Assembly: GCA_033065855.1 (NCBI GenBank)
Contig: JAVXUO010002965.1
Location: forward strand, 172,001 to 236,000
Length of the DNA: 64,000 bases
Direction: 5' to 3'
From: Escallonia rubra
Lineage: Eukaryota; Streptophyta; Magnoliopsida; Escalloniales; Escalloniaceae
Position 1 is the stretch's first letter. Every line of letters begins with the position of its first letter. Of the stretch, positions 24,023 to 35,337 are shown in pieces. The notes beneath the pieces were generated by a model. That model was not told the origin of the DNA, did not search any database, and worked only from the letters and a program-made list of their open reading frames with translations. Position numbers and translations under genes: made by a program.

Positions 24023-26548
24023 GGTGAGAGAAAATGGAGAAAAGAAAATGAATTCAAATCAAATTGAATAGGTGAGAGTGAGAAAAAATAATTAAATCGT
24101 AATTATAAGGTTGAGTAATTTCAAAAGTTAAAATTGTAAAGTCTACGTGGCAAGTTAAAAGAATGTCCAAGTAAGCAATGATTGGATAACATTCTCTCAG
24201 CTTCAGCTTTCACACACACACACACATATATATATATATAATTAGATTTCAAAGGATTTTAAACAATCACAAATAGTTTGATAACAATTTGCGGAAGAGT
24301 TTCAACTCAATCCCTTTCGACCAGACCACAAAACAATCCTTTTCTGACACAATAGAAACAAGTTTAGAGGATATTGATCATGAGCAAAGCCACACAGACA
24401 ATGAGCAATACATACTACATATGCATACATATAATAACTAGTTCATCAACGTACTAGCCAGCGTTCCACGCTGGAAACAGACCAACGCCTCCCAATACAG
24501 AACAGAACAGACTCCCATGTCAATATACAAGAAACAATAACTACGAACACAAGTTGATGAATTTAGGTTTCGGATAAAAATCTCTTACTTGGATCCGAAG
24601 CTAAGTTATATGCGTTAGCATAAGCGGAACAATCAAATTATTAGAATGCAATCTAGGCTACGCTATTATAAACTCAATACCAACTCACTTCTTTTCTCAA
24701 AATGACCCACTCACCGGATTTCTAAAATTACCAAAATACCCCTCGCGTGTAAAATTACCAAAACACCCCTATTGGGTGGAAAATTACCAAAACACCCCTC
24801 TTGGGTGGAAAATTACCAAAACACCTCTGGTGGCTATTACACAAACAAAAATTTCAAAACCAGTTCGAAACATCCTTTTAAGCAACCTAAACTAATTTCG
24901 GACTAAAAGTGTTTCAAGAAAATTTTTGCTCGAAAAACCCCTAATGATATCGGGATCGAGCGCTCAGAGACTGGTTCTGTTAAAATAGCTATCGGCTTCG
25001 AAATGACATGAAACTTTAAAAACTAAAATGTCTTAGTATTATAACGTCCTCCTAAAATTTTCAGACAAAAATAAGCTGATTTGATATATTTTAGGGATAC
25101 AATTATTTAGCGTCCTTCGCATATACTAAAAGATCTCATAAATGTAACATGGGTCTTTTTTTGGTAGTTGGCCAAAATTTGCTTAGAACTATTTTTACAA
25201 AATATAGTTTGAATTGATAAAAAACCTAACCACCTATAGCGATAATTACAGTTACTATTCCTAAATCAAAGCACACACTGTCACACCTTGAGCACACATA
25301 CTCTTTCTTCATCCCCTCTCAGCTGAAAACACATATACACACGCAATTCTCTTTCTCTCCCTCTCCCCCCGATGTCTCTCTCACACACTGCTACACACAT
25401 TAAACCACATGCTCACTCACTACTACACCTAAAACACACACACACACCCCTCACAAACTGAACACACAAATACACCTCTACCTATGCACACATATACCCC
25501 CACACAACTACACCACAACACACTCACAACTCACGGTTACACACGCTGTCACATAGCACACACACTCCACACACACTGCAACCCCTCTCCCATACCCTTA
25601 CACACACACACATGCTGAAAACACACCCACGGTATGAAACACACACACACACACACACTAAACTCCTAAAATACACATGCACACATGGTAAATTCACACA
25701 CGCACACACACACTCCTAAAATTACACAAACGAAATAGATATTACCTTTAAGGCAATTCCACAATGTTTCCTTCTCTCTCTCACTCTCTCTCCCCTGTCG
25801 AGCTCCATGTCTTCTCTGTTTCTATTTCCTTCTCTGTTTTTCTTTCTAAATTCTTATTAATTTTTTTATCCATTACCTTATATTTAAATTGGATTAGTCA
25901 CCCTTAATAAAGTAGGAGGTAGCCATCTAATGACAACTTGTCTTAAGAATTTTACACCCTAATCTAACATATTCTCTAAATTATAAAATATCCCCAAAAC
26001 TTTCCATAATTTTAAAATGGCCCCATAAACGTTTTGAGATTATATTTTGACCCCAAAATAATTTTAACCTTTCATACTATACCATATCCAGATTATTGTT
26101 AAAATTATTGACCTTTTTATTTTCCCGACCAACAAAGTAAGGGGCGTTACAAAACTCTCGAAGCCATCGTCTTCTAAAGGTAGTTTTACTTTCCTTTCTA
26201 CAGTTTAATCTAGAAAAGCCTAGAGTTTTCCCTTTCCCGAGACTGAAGTTTGGTCACAAAAACAAGTTCTTTAAAAAGAGTCTTTCAAGTATATTTTCAT
26301 CTTTTCATGTTAAAGACCAAAGTTTAGGTCGCCTCCTATAGGGTCTGAGTCGAATTACGGTGGTTTTGATCCCAGTTTGTCTGACTGGGTACGTAGGACG
26401 TTTGACCTCAGTTGTCTCATTTTCAAACGAGAGTTATATGTCATGGTTTATTGTATGTGTTATACTTTTTAAGGCCAACATCATTAAAAATAAAGTAGAG
26501 ACCGAAAGGTTATAGTTGGTCACTAACACCTTTCCGTCGTATAACTTA

Positions 26549-27182
26549 GGGCCAGTTTGACAAAAATTTTTTGCTCTTTTTTTTTCAGTTTTTAAAAACT
26601 GAAAAAAAAGGAGCGTTTGGTAACCATTTTTTTTCAATTTTAAAAACCAGTTTTTAAACTGAAGAGTAAAAAAAAAAACTTTAGAAACTGGTTTTTTTTT
26701 TCACTTTTGGTTTTTTTTTCTTAGACCACCACCACCACCCTCCCACCGCCGGCAGCCACCTCAGGCGACCACCGCCGGAGACTGTCGGCAGCCACCTCCG
26801 GCCGCCGGCGACCACTGCCGGAGACTACCGGCAGCCACCTCCGGCCGCCGGTGACCACCGCCAGAGACTACCGGCTACCACCGCCGGCGACCACCGGCAG
26901 CCACCTCCGGCCGCCGGCTACCACCGCCGGCGACCACCGGCAGCCACCTCCGGCCGCCGGCGACCATCGCCGCTCCGGCTGTCGGCCACCACCACCACCA
27001 CCGCTATACCCCACCACTGCCACCGCAAACCACCAAAAAAAAAAGTCAAAATAAAAAGGGTTACCAAACACCAAAAAAAAAAAAAAAGGGGTTATCAAAC
27101 ACCCACTTGTTTTTATAAAAAAAAAATTTAAGCTGCTCTTTAAAAACTGAAAACCAAAAAAAAAATATTGTCAAACGAACCC
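26549..27182. mobile_element. PIF/Harbinger-like (Tourist) MITE with GC-rich core
   Basis: Ends GGGCCAGTTTGACAA and, inverted, GGGTTCGTTTGACAA (12 of 15 match). The flanking 3-bp TSD is TTA (26546-26548 and 27183-27185), as for PIF/Harbinger. The outer parts are A/T homopolymer-rich. The centre (26720-27010) is a GC-rich tandem array. No transposase is encoded. Confidence 0.7.
26722..26985. repeat. GC-rich CCGCCGG tandem array in the MITE
   Basis: Imperfect units of roughly 45-60 bp repeat, built from 'gcagccacctccggccgccg' and 'gcgaccaccgccgg'. The frames this leaves open (Pro/Thr-rich on +, Gly-rich on -) are consequences of the repeat and carry no recognisable domain. Confidence 0.8.
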
Positions 27183-27291
27183 TTAGTACCCGAACCCATC
27201 ATTTTTTTAGTATATTAGATGCCTGTTTGGCATCTTGGAGTCTTTGAGGGGTTTTTTTTTTTTTTTTTTTTCTCTTTCTTATAATAGAACA

Positions 27292-28944
27292 AGATGGCGA
27301 CTCCAGGATCCCAAACCTTCATGGTTCGGAAGGGAACTTTTTGAGGCGGTTCGCTATAATACTGATCTCATCCTACCGACTTAGTGCTCACCGAAAATTG
27401 CTCTCTTCTTGAGTTCTGAATGCACCGGCCTAAGGACTCCCGTCCCACATGATAGACAACTCCTCTGGCGCACTACCTCGTCCTATTGGGTAGGCGATTC
27501 CTCGGTGACACTACTTTGGCTCGTTTTGAGTGCTCTAGCAAAATAATCACTCATTTGAATTACCAAAACACTCATCTTGGATACTATCTCTACTTGTTGA
27601 TTAAGTTGTCCCATAGATTAGAGTTAGCAGAAGAAAAGCTTGCAGAAATATCTGTTCTTAGCCGATCATGACTACACATTCTTGACCGCTCTTGGGTCCC
27701 GCTCTTGTGACACATCAACGAGTATTCAACGGTCAAAGTTCAACGCTACCAAGCTGGTTAATCCAAGGTGAACGCTCAAGTCACGTGTCATGCCTCATAA
27801 ACAAAAAAATTCTAAGTGTTGGAATCAACCTCGTGTGCTGCGCCTCTGCCACAAAATTATTCTAACGGTTAGAGCGATCGTGCGCTTTCCCCTAAAAGAG
27901 TTGGCCTTAGGTCTTCCCCCGAAGAGTACAACCCATGCTCCCACTCCTTTCCCCTTATGAGGCTCCCTTCCTTTGGGGGTCTTCCCTCCTTGCTCCTCGA
28001 GGGCTCCCTTCTATTGGATTGTTCCCTTTTCTTGCCCCTTAGGGGCTCCCCATCCTTGGTCTCCGCTCCTTAATTAAAGCTCATCTTTTCACCCCTTGAT
28101 GATTCCCTAGCCTCATTCTTAGTTCTCTCATCATCCCTTTGAGAGCTCCATGCGCCTTAAAAACCAACCGGGCCCGAGCGCCATCTCCTCGTCACGTGCC
28201 CCTGGCACGATGCCCTGTCTCCATAACACCCATCGCCATGCTAGAGCATTGAGATGCCTGATCATGACCAAGTGCAGTCTCCATGTCACATGCCCCATAC
28301 AATACCTGTCTTTGTGCCTCATGTCGTAGTGCCCGAGTGTCGCCCTGGCTCAATGACGTCAGGATGCCCGAAAGCTCGCGAGTGCCTTCTTTGTCTTGCG
28401 TGCCCCTAGAACAATGCACGTCGTTGTGCTTGAGCACCATGATGTCTGACCACGCCAGAGCTCTACCCCTTGTCATACGTGCCAAGGGCACTCTTTCCTT
28501 TGATAGCGCCCATCCACTGTCACCATGTCATGTGCCCTTACACAAAACAAGTGACCGTGCCCTAACACCGTTTCATGGAGCATGCTCCCAGCACCACACA
28601 TATCCGGTCGCACCTATGCACCCAATCACTTGTACAATCGTGCCCCCTCCCTGGCACCTTTTTACACTGTCACGCCTCAACATTGGTCCTTACATTCACC
28701 AAATCATGCATACCTTAGTTTGGTCGCAGAACATGCTTCGACCCACTCTCGGGAGTATGCAACATCCCTTAGGGTAGGCAACTCCTTCGGGATAATAACT
28801 CAGGGAGCTCCAAGTGCTCCAGCATGATGATTATCCTCCCGCTAGGGAGGCAAAAGCTCTAGAACACTACCTCAACCCTTCAGGTAGGCGACTCTTCATG
28901 GATACTATCTTGGCGCACTCTAAGTGCTCCGGCACAAGGACTCA
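27292..28944 (+). mobile_element. Internal region of a TGTAGACAC LTR element, without pol
   Basis: Lies between the LTR ending at 27291 (putative primer site TGGCGACTCCAGG at 27295) and the next LTR at 28945. It is only 1.65 kb, with T/C-rich 'ggctccc' blocks (27950-28070) and moderately GC-rich sequence (28130-28700). No gag, protease, RT or integrase motif is visible in any frame. The long frame at 28283-28777 has no recognisable domain. It is consistent with a non-autonomous (LARD/TRIM-like) derivative. Confidence 0.5.
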
Positions 28945-29906
28945 CCGCGGGGTGTAGACACTCCATTTTTATAGTCTTGCGTTTTTCTCTTTTATTAATT
29001 CAGGTTGAGCTTTAGAGCTAATTAAGTTTATTATTATTGTGGGTCTAGACCTGGTAATAATTATAAGCTTAATTTGATTAAATTAAATTCAGTCTAGATA
29101 GAGTCCATTCAAGTCAGTAGTCTAGTATAGTGAGTAGTCTTTTCTAGTTGGTTAAACCAGTCCAATTAGTTAGGTTTAACGTATGTTAAATTAAAGAGAT
29201 TTTGACTTGATTCAAACTGTGATTTCACTACAAGAAAAAGCACTTTTAGCGACGGACAGTTCCGTCGCTAAAAGTCAACTTTCCGTTGGTAAAGACTTTT
29301 AGCTAAAAGTCCGTTGGTGAAAACCCCGTTCCTAAAAGATTAGCGACGAAATTTGGTGATCCGTCGGTAAAAATAAAACTTTTGCCGACGGAATTAATTA
29401 CTTTTAGCGACGAAATTTTCTGTCGCTAAATATACTTTCTTGTATTTTATCTAACTTCGGAATTTTTGGGAAATTTTTTTTAAAAACTTTTAGCGACGGA
29501 ATTTCCGTCGCTAAAAGTCAATCACAAATTTTTTTTAGAGACATTCATCAAGAAAAATCTGTCTCTAAAAACATTTATTGATCTATAGAAGGACTTTTAG
29601 CGACGTAAATTCAAAAAAAAAATTTTAAAAAAGGCTATTTTGTATTTTTTGTTATTTTTATAAATTCAAACATGTTTCAAACAATTAACCCTAACCAACG
29701 AGTCCAACAACAATTTTAATTCTTTAAACTAGGATTCATCCTTTACTAAACTCCAAGTAATATAAATAAAATTATATCATATACACCTCCAAGTAATACT
29801 CAATCCAACAAATTACATGTTCACTACCTACAATAGATCATATCGTACAAATCCTAAAAACAAAATTAAAAGTTTCATGAAAAGTAAAAAAATATAAATC
29901 AAGATC

Positions 29907-29979
29907 CTTGCTTTTCGAAGCCTGCACAATATTTCTCGGTCCACAGTTTGTTGCTTGTTTCTCTTTGTCGATCATAATC
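29907..29979 (-). pseudogene. Captured C-terminal exon inside the CACTA element
   Basis: On the minus strand a polypyrimidine stretch and CAG acceptor (…TTTTTGTTCAG) precede an open frame encoding DYDRQRETSNKLWTEKYCAGF followed by EKQGS and a stop. The splice signal, clean codons and terminal stop look like the last exon of a host gene taken up by the transposon. I do not recognise the donor family. Confidence 0.5.
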
Positions 29980-30186
29980 TGAACAAAAAGATCAAATTCG
30001 TTTACAATGAACAAAATGAGTAGAAGAAGACTACTTGTTAAATTTCACCCAAAAATTCAGTCAAAACCAACTGCAATAAATTATGAAAAATCATAGAGCT
30101 AAAACAATAATGGAGTACCTAATTATTCAATTATATGATAGATGCACTAGCGAAATAAGCAACCATCTAATAAATCTATATAGCTT

Positions 30187-30261
30187 CTATGAGCTTCGTA
30201 GCAAAGTTTGCCATGAACACGGGTAGATCTACCCGTGTGAACTTTGCTACGAAGCTCATAG
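30187..30261. repeat. 75-bp palindrome
   Basis: Arms of 22 bp (CTATGAGCTTCGTAGCAAAG and its complement) surround an inner perfect palindrome, ACACGGGTAGATCTACCCGTGT (two 11-base halves). The only asymmetry is a short 'tgccatg' bulge on the left. Confidence 0.9.
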
Positions 30262-31545
30262 CACACTTGAGGTGCAAATTGCAAATGAAACACGTAGCTA
30301 GAGTTTCAATGAAAAATGCACCTTAGCATAAACAAATAAGGCATGCTTATGATCCTGGGATTAGATAACATAAGTAGTCCAAAAATTTGATTATACGTGG
30401 TTTTCATATCAGCACAAAAGCTTATGGATACTTTGCATTATTAAAGTCTTAAAGTTTAATGGGAGAAGCCATGCATCTTTGATGACACAAATAACAGAAT
30501 CAAACTTACTGGTCGAGGAGCTGCATGCAAGGAAATGTTCACCTTATTCTTTTCTTGGTTGGGATAGAGTGGCTAGAAGGATATTGTCATAAGGAGGTAT
30601 GAAAAACTTCGTCCCCAGTTTAATTGGGACAAAAAGGATGGCTAGAACTGACAGGCTTTTGTAGAGAAAATGAGGGGCAGTAAGTTCCTAGATCATTTTC
30701 TTTCTTCTTCCCCATTTTGATTTGATTTTTTTTTTCCTGTTTTCTTTGAGTTAAAATGCACCCCCCTTAGGAAAAATAAATCGAGGTGTTTACAAGCAGT
30801 TATTTAGTTGTTTCAACAATACACGGGTCAAAAAGAGAAAAAACAAAAAACGAGACAGTAAAACAGGGCAACCAAAAAACCAAAATATTGAAAAGGAAAC
30901 AAGCTATGCCCCAGGCGGCTGATAACAAAAGGAGCTAAAAGAAGGTGTTGAAACAATGTGCTACAAGAGAATGACGTACTAACCACTAAACCGGTCTAAC
31001 AACATTCGAGTGCGTTAAGAAAGATAGTAGAACAAACCCGTAAGTTGAGCACCATATATGGGAAATAGCAAATTTCAAGCATTCAGAAAAATTTTAAGCT
31101 TTAACAGAATTTTCCCAAACAAGTTCAACACCAGTAAGCATTATGCTTTGCTTCACTGGGGAAAAAAAAGGAGGGAAGGGGTAACAATTCTTGTAATAAT
31201 GTATCTCTTTAACTTTGGCTTTTTTCCTAGATGTTTCCCTTCCTTCAATAAGGTAAAGAAACAACTTAATTACCTATAAACAGATTGTTTCTATGTATTT
31301 GAAAAAAGACAAAAGACAAATCCAGATACATTTCAAGCTTACACATTATCAGAACAAAGAGGATTAGCTCACAGTGTAACGATCTCTACTTATCTGAAAG
31401 GAGATCTATAGCATACAAAGGACCAATAACTAACAAAATACAGGGCCAAGTTCTACCAGAATCAAGTTTCTTTCAATGATTTTTAGAATTTTGGGGCAAA
31501 AAGTAAGATTTGTATCGTTAATTTGGTCAAATGTAAACAAATTAC

Positions 31546-31705
31546 CTCCCGATGTTTTCTTTTTGGAGGACTGACTAGATACGACGCTACTCTTTGTTTT
31601 GTTCTTTTTAGACCCTTCATTGTCTTCGGTGTCCGTATCCGATCCTGGGGATTTTGCCGACGATGAATCATCTTCATTGTCACTCCACGGCATCGCCCTT
31701 TTCAT
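31546..31705 (-). pseudogene. Captured 5' coding exon (acidic, Ser-rich) inside the CACTA element
   Basis: Minus strand: an ATG at 31705 opens a 53-codon frame beginning MKRAMPWSDNEDDSSSAKS. It is Ser/Asp/Glu-rich and then Lys-rich (KKNKTKSSVV), and ends at a GT donor (GGGAG|GTAATTTG) at 31546. Just upstream lies GTAAGTTTGATTCTGTTATTTG, a donor-like sequence also present at 30488-30508. An initiator exon with a clean donor, on the same strand as the terminal exon at 29907, suggests that one host gene was captured with its introns. Donor unknown. Whether it is transcribed cannot be judged. Confidence 0.5.
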
Positions 31706-32637
31706 GGTATAAAGATGACTGAAAAGCAAATAACAGAATCAAACTTACGTAAATAACATGCATTTTGGATACCTATAAATAACAATACATGGGCTTGATC
31801 TTCACCCATGTTAGCCGGTGACCTGCTGCGCTGAGATAGAGACAGGAAGGGGCACCATTGTCAAGCACTTGAAGATGAGTAGATTGATTGTGGACGACAG
31901 CAAGCGGCAAAGCAGCGGGTGGGTGGGTGGCTTGGGACTGCGGGAGCAGTAGGGTGGTTGGCGGCTTGGGATGTGGGGGTGGGATGGCGTGGGAGGTGCG
32001 TGGTGAAGAGGTGAGATAGAGAGACACACAAATCAGAGAAAAATAAGAGGGGACAAGTGAGTGGGGAGGGGGGAGAAAAAGAAAAAGTAGGGTTTTGCTC
32101 TTTTAATCACCTTTAGCGACGGATTTTAGTCCGTCGTTAAAAATCCGTCGCTAAAACTCATTTAAAAATTTTCAAATAAATAAAAAAATGAGAAAATTTC
32201 AAAAATAATATTTAGCGACAGATTATTTTGTCGGTAATAATCCGTCGGTAAAAGTCCGTCTTTAAAAACTTTTACAGACGAAAATTCTGTCGGTAAAAGG
32301 TTTTTAGCGACGGACTTTTACCGACGGATAAATTCGTAGGTAAAAGTTGCTTTTAGCGACGGATTTCAGTCCGTTGCTAAAAAACCGTCGCTAAAAACTG
32401 TTTTTCTTGTAGTGTTTGTGATTGATTTTTGATTTGGAATTGATACTTGATGCAGAGATTGACTTGTGATTAGGTCCCGAAGCCTAGTGTATCCCCTTAT
32501 TTTTATTTTGTTTTTCAAATTAAAGGCAACTAATCTTCCAAAATTTGGTTTAAAATCTTGGCTAATTAGATGAGCGGGCTTAACAAACAGGCTGGTAAGG
32601 CCTTTCTCGTTTCTTTCCAATGTTAGAGAAAAGATTT

Positions 32638-33719
32638 GGGCCGTACTTTTATCATTTTTATTTCCTATTTTTTGCAATGATGATATAAGATTCTTTATTA
32701 TTTATTTTTACCATTTTCTATTTTTCGTTTTGGACAAAATTACTCAAACAGAGGTATTTTCAGCTTCACCCAAACTTAACCAAATATAAAAAAATAGTTA
32801 ATTTTTTTTTGGTGAAAATGATAAGAAACGCTTACTTTTTCGGTATTCATTTTTGTAATGATGATAAAAAAATTATATTTTTTCGTGTATGTTTACGTTT
32901 TTTGGGTTCCGTTTTGGATAAAATTTCTAAACAGTGTCAAAAAAAGTGAAAACAGCCGAAAGCTGTTTTCACCTTTTTCCTTCATCTGTATTCTCGGTGT
33001 CAGATATGACAGAGAATACCATGCGGTCTTATGGAAATGAGAACAGAAATGGAAATGGGTCTTGGCTGAAGCTTCAAAATGCACACACTTCACTTCCATA
33101 TTGAACTTCATCTCTTTCCTACTTGTTCTTCTCCAGATTACGATTTTGCACGGAAGGAAAGAAACGGTTTTAAGAAATTGGTTCAGCTCATTCAACTCCA
33201 CAAGAGAATTTGGTCCTTCGTTTTTAGCAGTTTGATGGGTGTGTGTTCAATTGCAAGATGGATTTGAGTTCAAACGTTTCTGGGTTTTTGCTTGTTCTGA
33301 TCATCGGGTTTGTTCCGATTCTTTGGATATTGTGATTGTGATGTTGTAATTTTGTTAGTGCACAACAAGCCCTGCCTTCGTGTCTTCACTTTTGTGAATT
33401 ACGCATCATTAGATGGATCTGAAGAAGGGGAAGGGGAAGGGGAAGGGGAAAGGGAACTCGCGAAGGGGAAATCAGAAATGGAAGGGCAAGGGGGACACAT
33501 ACATATGGGCCCACGGTAGAAAATGCTAAACATACAAAAATATATCCAAAAAAGTTGATAAAAACGAAAATAAAAACGGTAAACATACAAAAAAAAAAAA
33601 AAATGTAGATACGGAAAAAAATAAAAATACACGATACGATTTTAGAACTGAAAACTAAATTCTGAAAAACAAAAACAGAATACAGAATATAGAAAAAAAA
33701 TTCGTAAACGTACAGGCCC
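32638..33719. mobile_element. TIR element, copy 1 of a GGCC(C)GTAC-ended family
   Basis: Left end GGGCCGTACTTTTATC and right end, inverted, GGGCCTGTACGTTTACG. It is close in size and ends to 34744-35839. Both share subterminal A/T-rich blocks resembling 'tccaaaacgaatattc'. No clear TSD and no transposase. The interior includes a GGGGAA repeat (33426-33455). Element boundaries are inferred from the sister copy. Confidence 0.45.
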
Positions 33720-33721
33720 GG

Positions 33722-34740
33722 CCTTCGTGCACTCCCATAGGACATGTTCCATGGTTTCCGGATAACAGCCACACCTGCCACAAAGAGGGTTAGTGGACAT
33801 GTGTCAATTGCATCTTAGCATATTGGTAGGAAGTCTTCTGTGAGCTATAGTCCAGAGGAAAATCTTAATTTTTGGTGGGGTTTTAAGCTTCCATATATAC
33901 TTGAGGTCAACTTGTTGGAGATTATGATCGGTATCCTCGATAATAAGGCTGTAGCTACTCGCGGTAGAGAAAATGCCCTGACTGTTCTTTCCCCAAAACA
34001 GAGTATCCTCCTCCTGGCCAAACTTAGGGAGGTGAATCTTCTGAATCAGACTCAAGTATGCTGAGGAATGAGGCTGTTGAGGAGTTGTGTTCCAATCTCC
34101 CCTAAGAGTAATACGCTGACTGACTGTTAAAACAGGGTCCCTAAGCTCATCAAGTTTGATAGGGCCTTCCCCAACCCACCAATCTTCCCAGAAGTTGATA
34201 CTCCTACCATTCTTGACATGCCATCTTAGACCCTTAGAGAAGATAGGTAAAGCTTTGTGCATACTTCTCCAAAGGTGTGATCCCCCTTTTTTCATTTTCC
34301 ATCTTCTAAGGTTTTTCTCATTCGAATATTTAGCCTTAAACACCTAGAAGGTTTTCATTGGTGGCCATTTTCCAAATGAGTTTATAGACCAAAGCAATAT
34401 TGTTCAAATAAGCTTTCCTTATCCCAAGCCCTCCCTTCTCTTTAGGGTGACATAATTGACAAGATGTATTCTTTTAGACTAAGCACAGTCTCTCCAAAGA
34501 AAGTTTCTATTCGTTTTATCAAGCTCATCAGTAACTTTCTTGGGAAGAATCTACGTTTGCATGATATGGTTATGAATGGAAGAGGTTACCGATTGGATGA
34601 GGGTAGCGCGACCAGCCAATGAAAGGTATTTGGTTTTCCACCCAGCAAGCTTAGCATGGACTCTTTTAAGGGTGTGGTCAAATAATCCACTAGAAAGTTT
34701 TTTGTGCACCACGGTGATGCCCAAGTAGATCCCCAGCACT
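33722..34740 (-). pseudogene. LINE (L1-type) ORF2 fragment
   Basis: The minus strand encodes the C-terminal part of a plant non-LTR reverse transcriptase polyprotein: YLGI, HKKLSSGLFDHTLKRVHAKL and GWKTKYLSLAGRATLIQSV (34551-34740), then after frame changes the zf-RVT region (33804-34343) with WRSMHKALPIFSKGLRWHVK, NGRSINFWEDWWVG and WKLKTPPKIKIFLW, and further down GCYPETMEHVLWECTKA (about 33725-33790). No endonuclease, RT catalytic box or poly(A) end is present, so it is a dead fragment about 1 kb long. It sits precisely between two related TIR elements. Confidence 0.85.
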
Positions 34741-34743
34741 TAA

Positions 34744-35306
34744 GGCCCCGTACGCTTACACTTTTTGTTTTGTGTTTTCGTTTTCAATATTTTCGTATCC
34801 AATCACAAATTATGGTTGTGTACTTTTATCATTTTCATCACTTTTTTGTGTCTACTTTTTTCAGTTGTTTTTGTATGTTTACCGTTTTTATTTCTGTTTT
34901 CATTACTGTTACCATTATTATTTTCGGTATTACCCTTGCTGCTCCGATCAATGGATCTTTCCTCCCACATCAAGGATGCCAACCGAAACCATAGAGGATG
35001 ATTCCCAAATCAATGGGGTTCTTTTTTCCGGCAGGAATCCCAAATCATAGAGGATGATTCCCAAATCAGAGAGGATTCCCAAATCATAGAAGATGTTTTT
35101 CCCTATTCACACTCTCAATTTCCTTTTCGATCATCACACATCTGTGTGTCTTCTCCCTCTTGCTTCTTCTTCTTCCCCATTGACAAACCAACTCGGAAGG
35201 CTCCCATTTGTCGCACTCCTCCCAATTTTTTCAATGGCAAAACCCTAATCATGCACTCAAACACAGTCACACATAAGATTACTGCGCGTGTCTGTGTGTG
35301 TGACTT

Positions 35307-35337
<31 letters not shown>

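Larger units (their letters stand above)
21860..24246 (-). mobile_element. Non-autonomous Helitron (TC...CTAG) inserted in the LTR
   Basis: On the minus strand the insert starts TCTAATTATATATATAT and ends ...GATTAAAACTAG. The last part contains a short hairpin (TGTGCAACACA) about 15 bases before CTAG, as in Helitron 3' ends. It sits exactly between A and T of the host LTR and made no target duplication, which the intact left LTR proves. There is no Rep/helicase coding. Its 2387 bp include a complete MULE-like element (22177-23432) and a foldback structure (23776-23936). TC...CTRR ends and A/T insertion are the defining Helitron traits. Confidence 0.8.
10977..26151 (-). mobile_element. Full-length antisense Ty3/gypsy retrotransposon B with nested insertions
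   Basis: Bounded by TGTAAC...GTTACA LTRs and flanked by a perfect 5-bp TSD, AAACT, at 10972-10976 and 26152-26156. LTRs are 10977-13221 and 21461-26151. The right LTR is longer because it contains a Helitron. Minus-strand internal order is gag, protease, RT, RNase H, integrase, as in Ty3/gypsy. Next to the 5' LTR the minus strand reads TTGGCATGAGAGG, a degenerate match to the plant initiator-Met tRNA primer site (TGGTATCAGAG). Two solo LTRs of a different family sit in the internal region. The RT has an internal deletion, so the copy cannot be autonomous. Confidence 0.85.
21461..26151 (-). repeat. Right (5') LTR of element B, with Helitron inside
   Basis: Begins TGTAACGTCC and ends GGGGCGTTACA, next to TSD AAACT. 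Host LTR sequence is continuous across 21859/24247: 'gataata' plus 'tttcaaagg' matches the uninterrupted left LTR near 11370. Confidence 0.85.
26157..27291 (+). mobile_element. LTR 'G', right part (R-U5 side)
   Basis: Continues the LTR broken at 10976. It contains the 'gtcgcctcctatagggtctg' and 'ctgactgggtacgtaggac' blocks typical of the 3' half of plant LTRs in this class. It ends near ATAGAACA (27291), and TGGCGACTCCAGG follows at 27295 as a candidate primer-binding site, so an internal region starts there in + orientation. A 634-bp MITE is inserted at 26549. Confidence 0.6.
29226..32414. mobile_element. Non-autonomous CACTA (En/Spm) transposon
   Basis: Ends CACTACAAGAAAAAGC and, inverted, CACTACAAGAAAAACAG, with a 3-bp TSD TTT at 29223-29225 and 32415-32417. 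Both subterminal regions carry many copies of TTTTAGCGACGG in either orientation (29245-29600 and 32110-32395), the expected transposase-binding arrays. The 3.2-kb body has no TnpA/TnpD-like frame. It holds minus-strand exon-like pieces of another gene and a long palindrome. Confidence 0.92.
28945..32690 (+). mobile_element. Second TGTAGACAC-family LTR, split by a CACTA element
   Basis: TGTAGACACTCCATTTTT starts near 28945 and runs to 29225, where the CACTA element begins. LTR-like sequence resumes at 32418 ('gatacttgatgcagagatt', compare 'ctacccttgatgcaagtg' near 63850). The right end is not determined and is probably lost before about 32640. Confidence 0.5.

Noticed and set aside
26851..27098. 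Pro/Thr-rich and Gly-rich frames
   Set aside because: Products of the CCGCCGG tandem array in a MITE.
28192..28777. 164-codon and neighbouring frames in the LTR internal region
   Set aside because: No family motif, both strands open, repetitive wording of the sequence. Treated as non-coding.
29226..29600. TTTTAGCGACGG repeats as a CRISPR or regulatory array
   Set aside because: They are irregularly spaced, in both orientations and at both ends of a CACTA element, so they are subterminal repeats.
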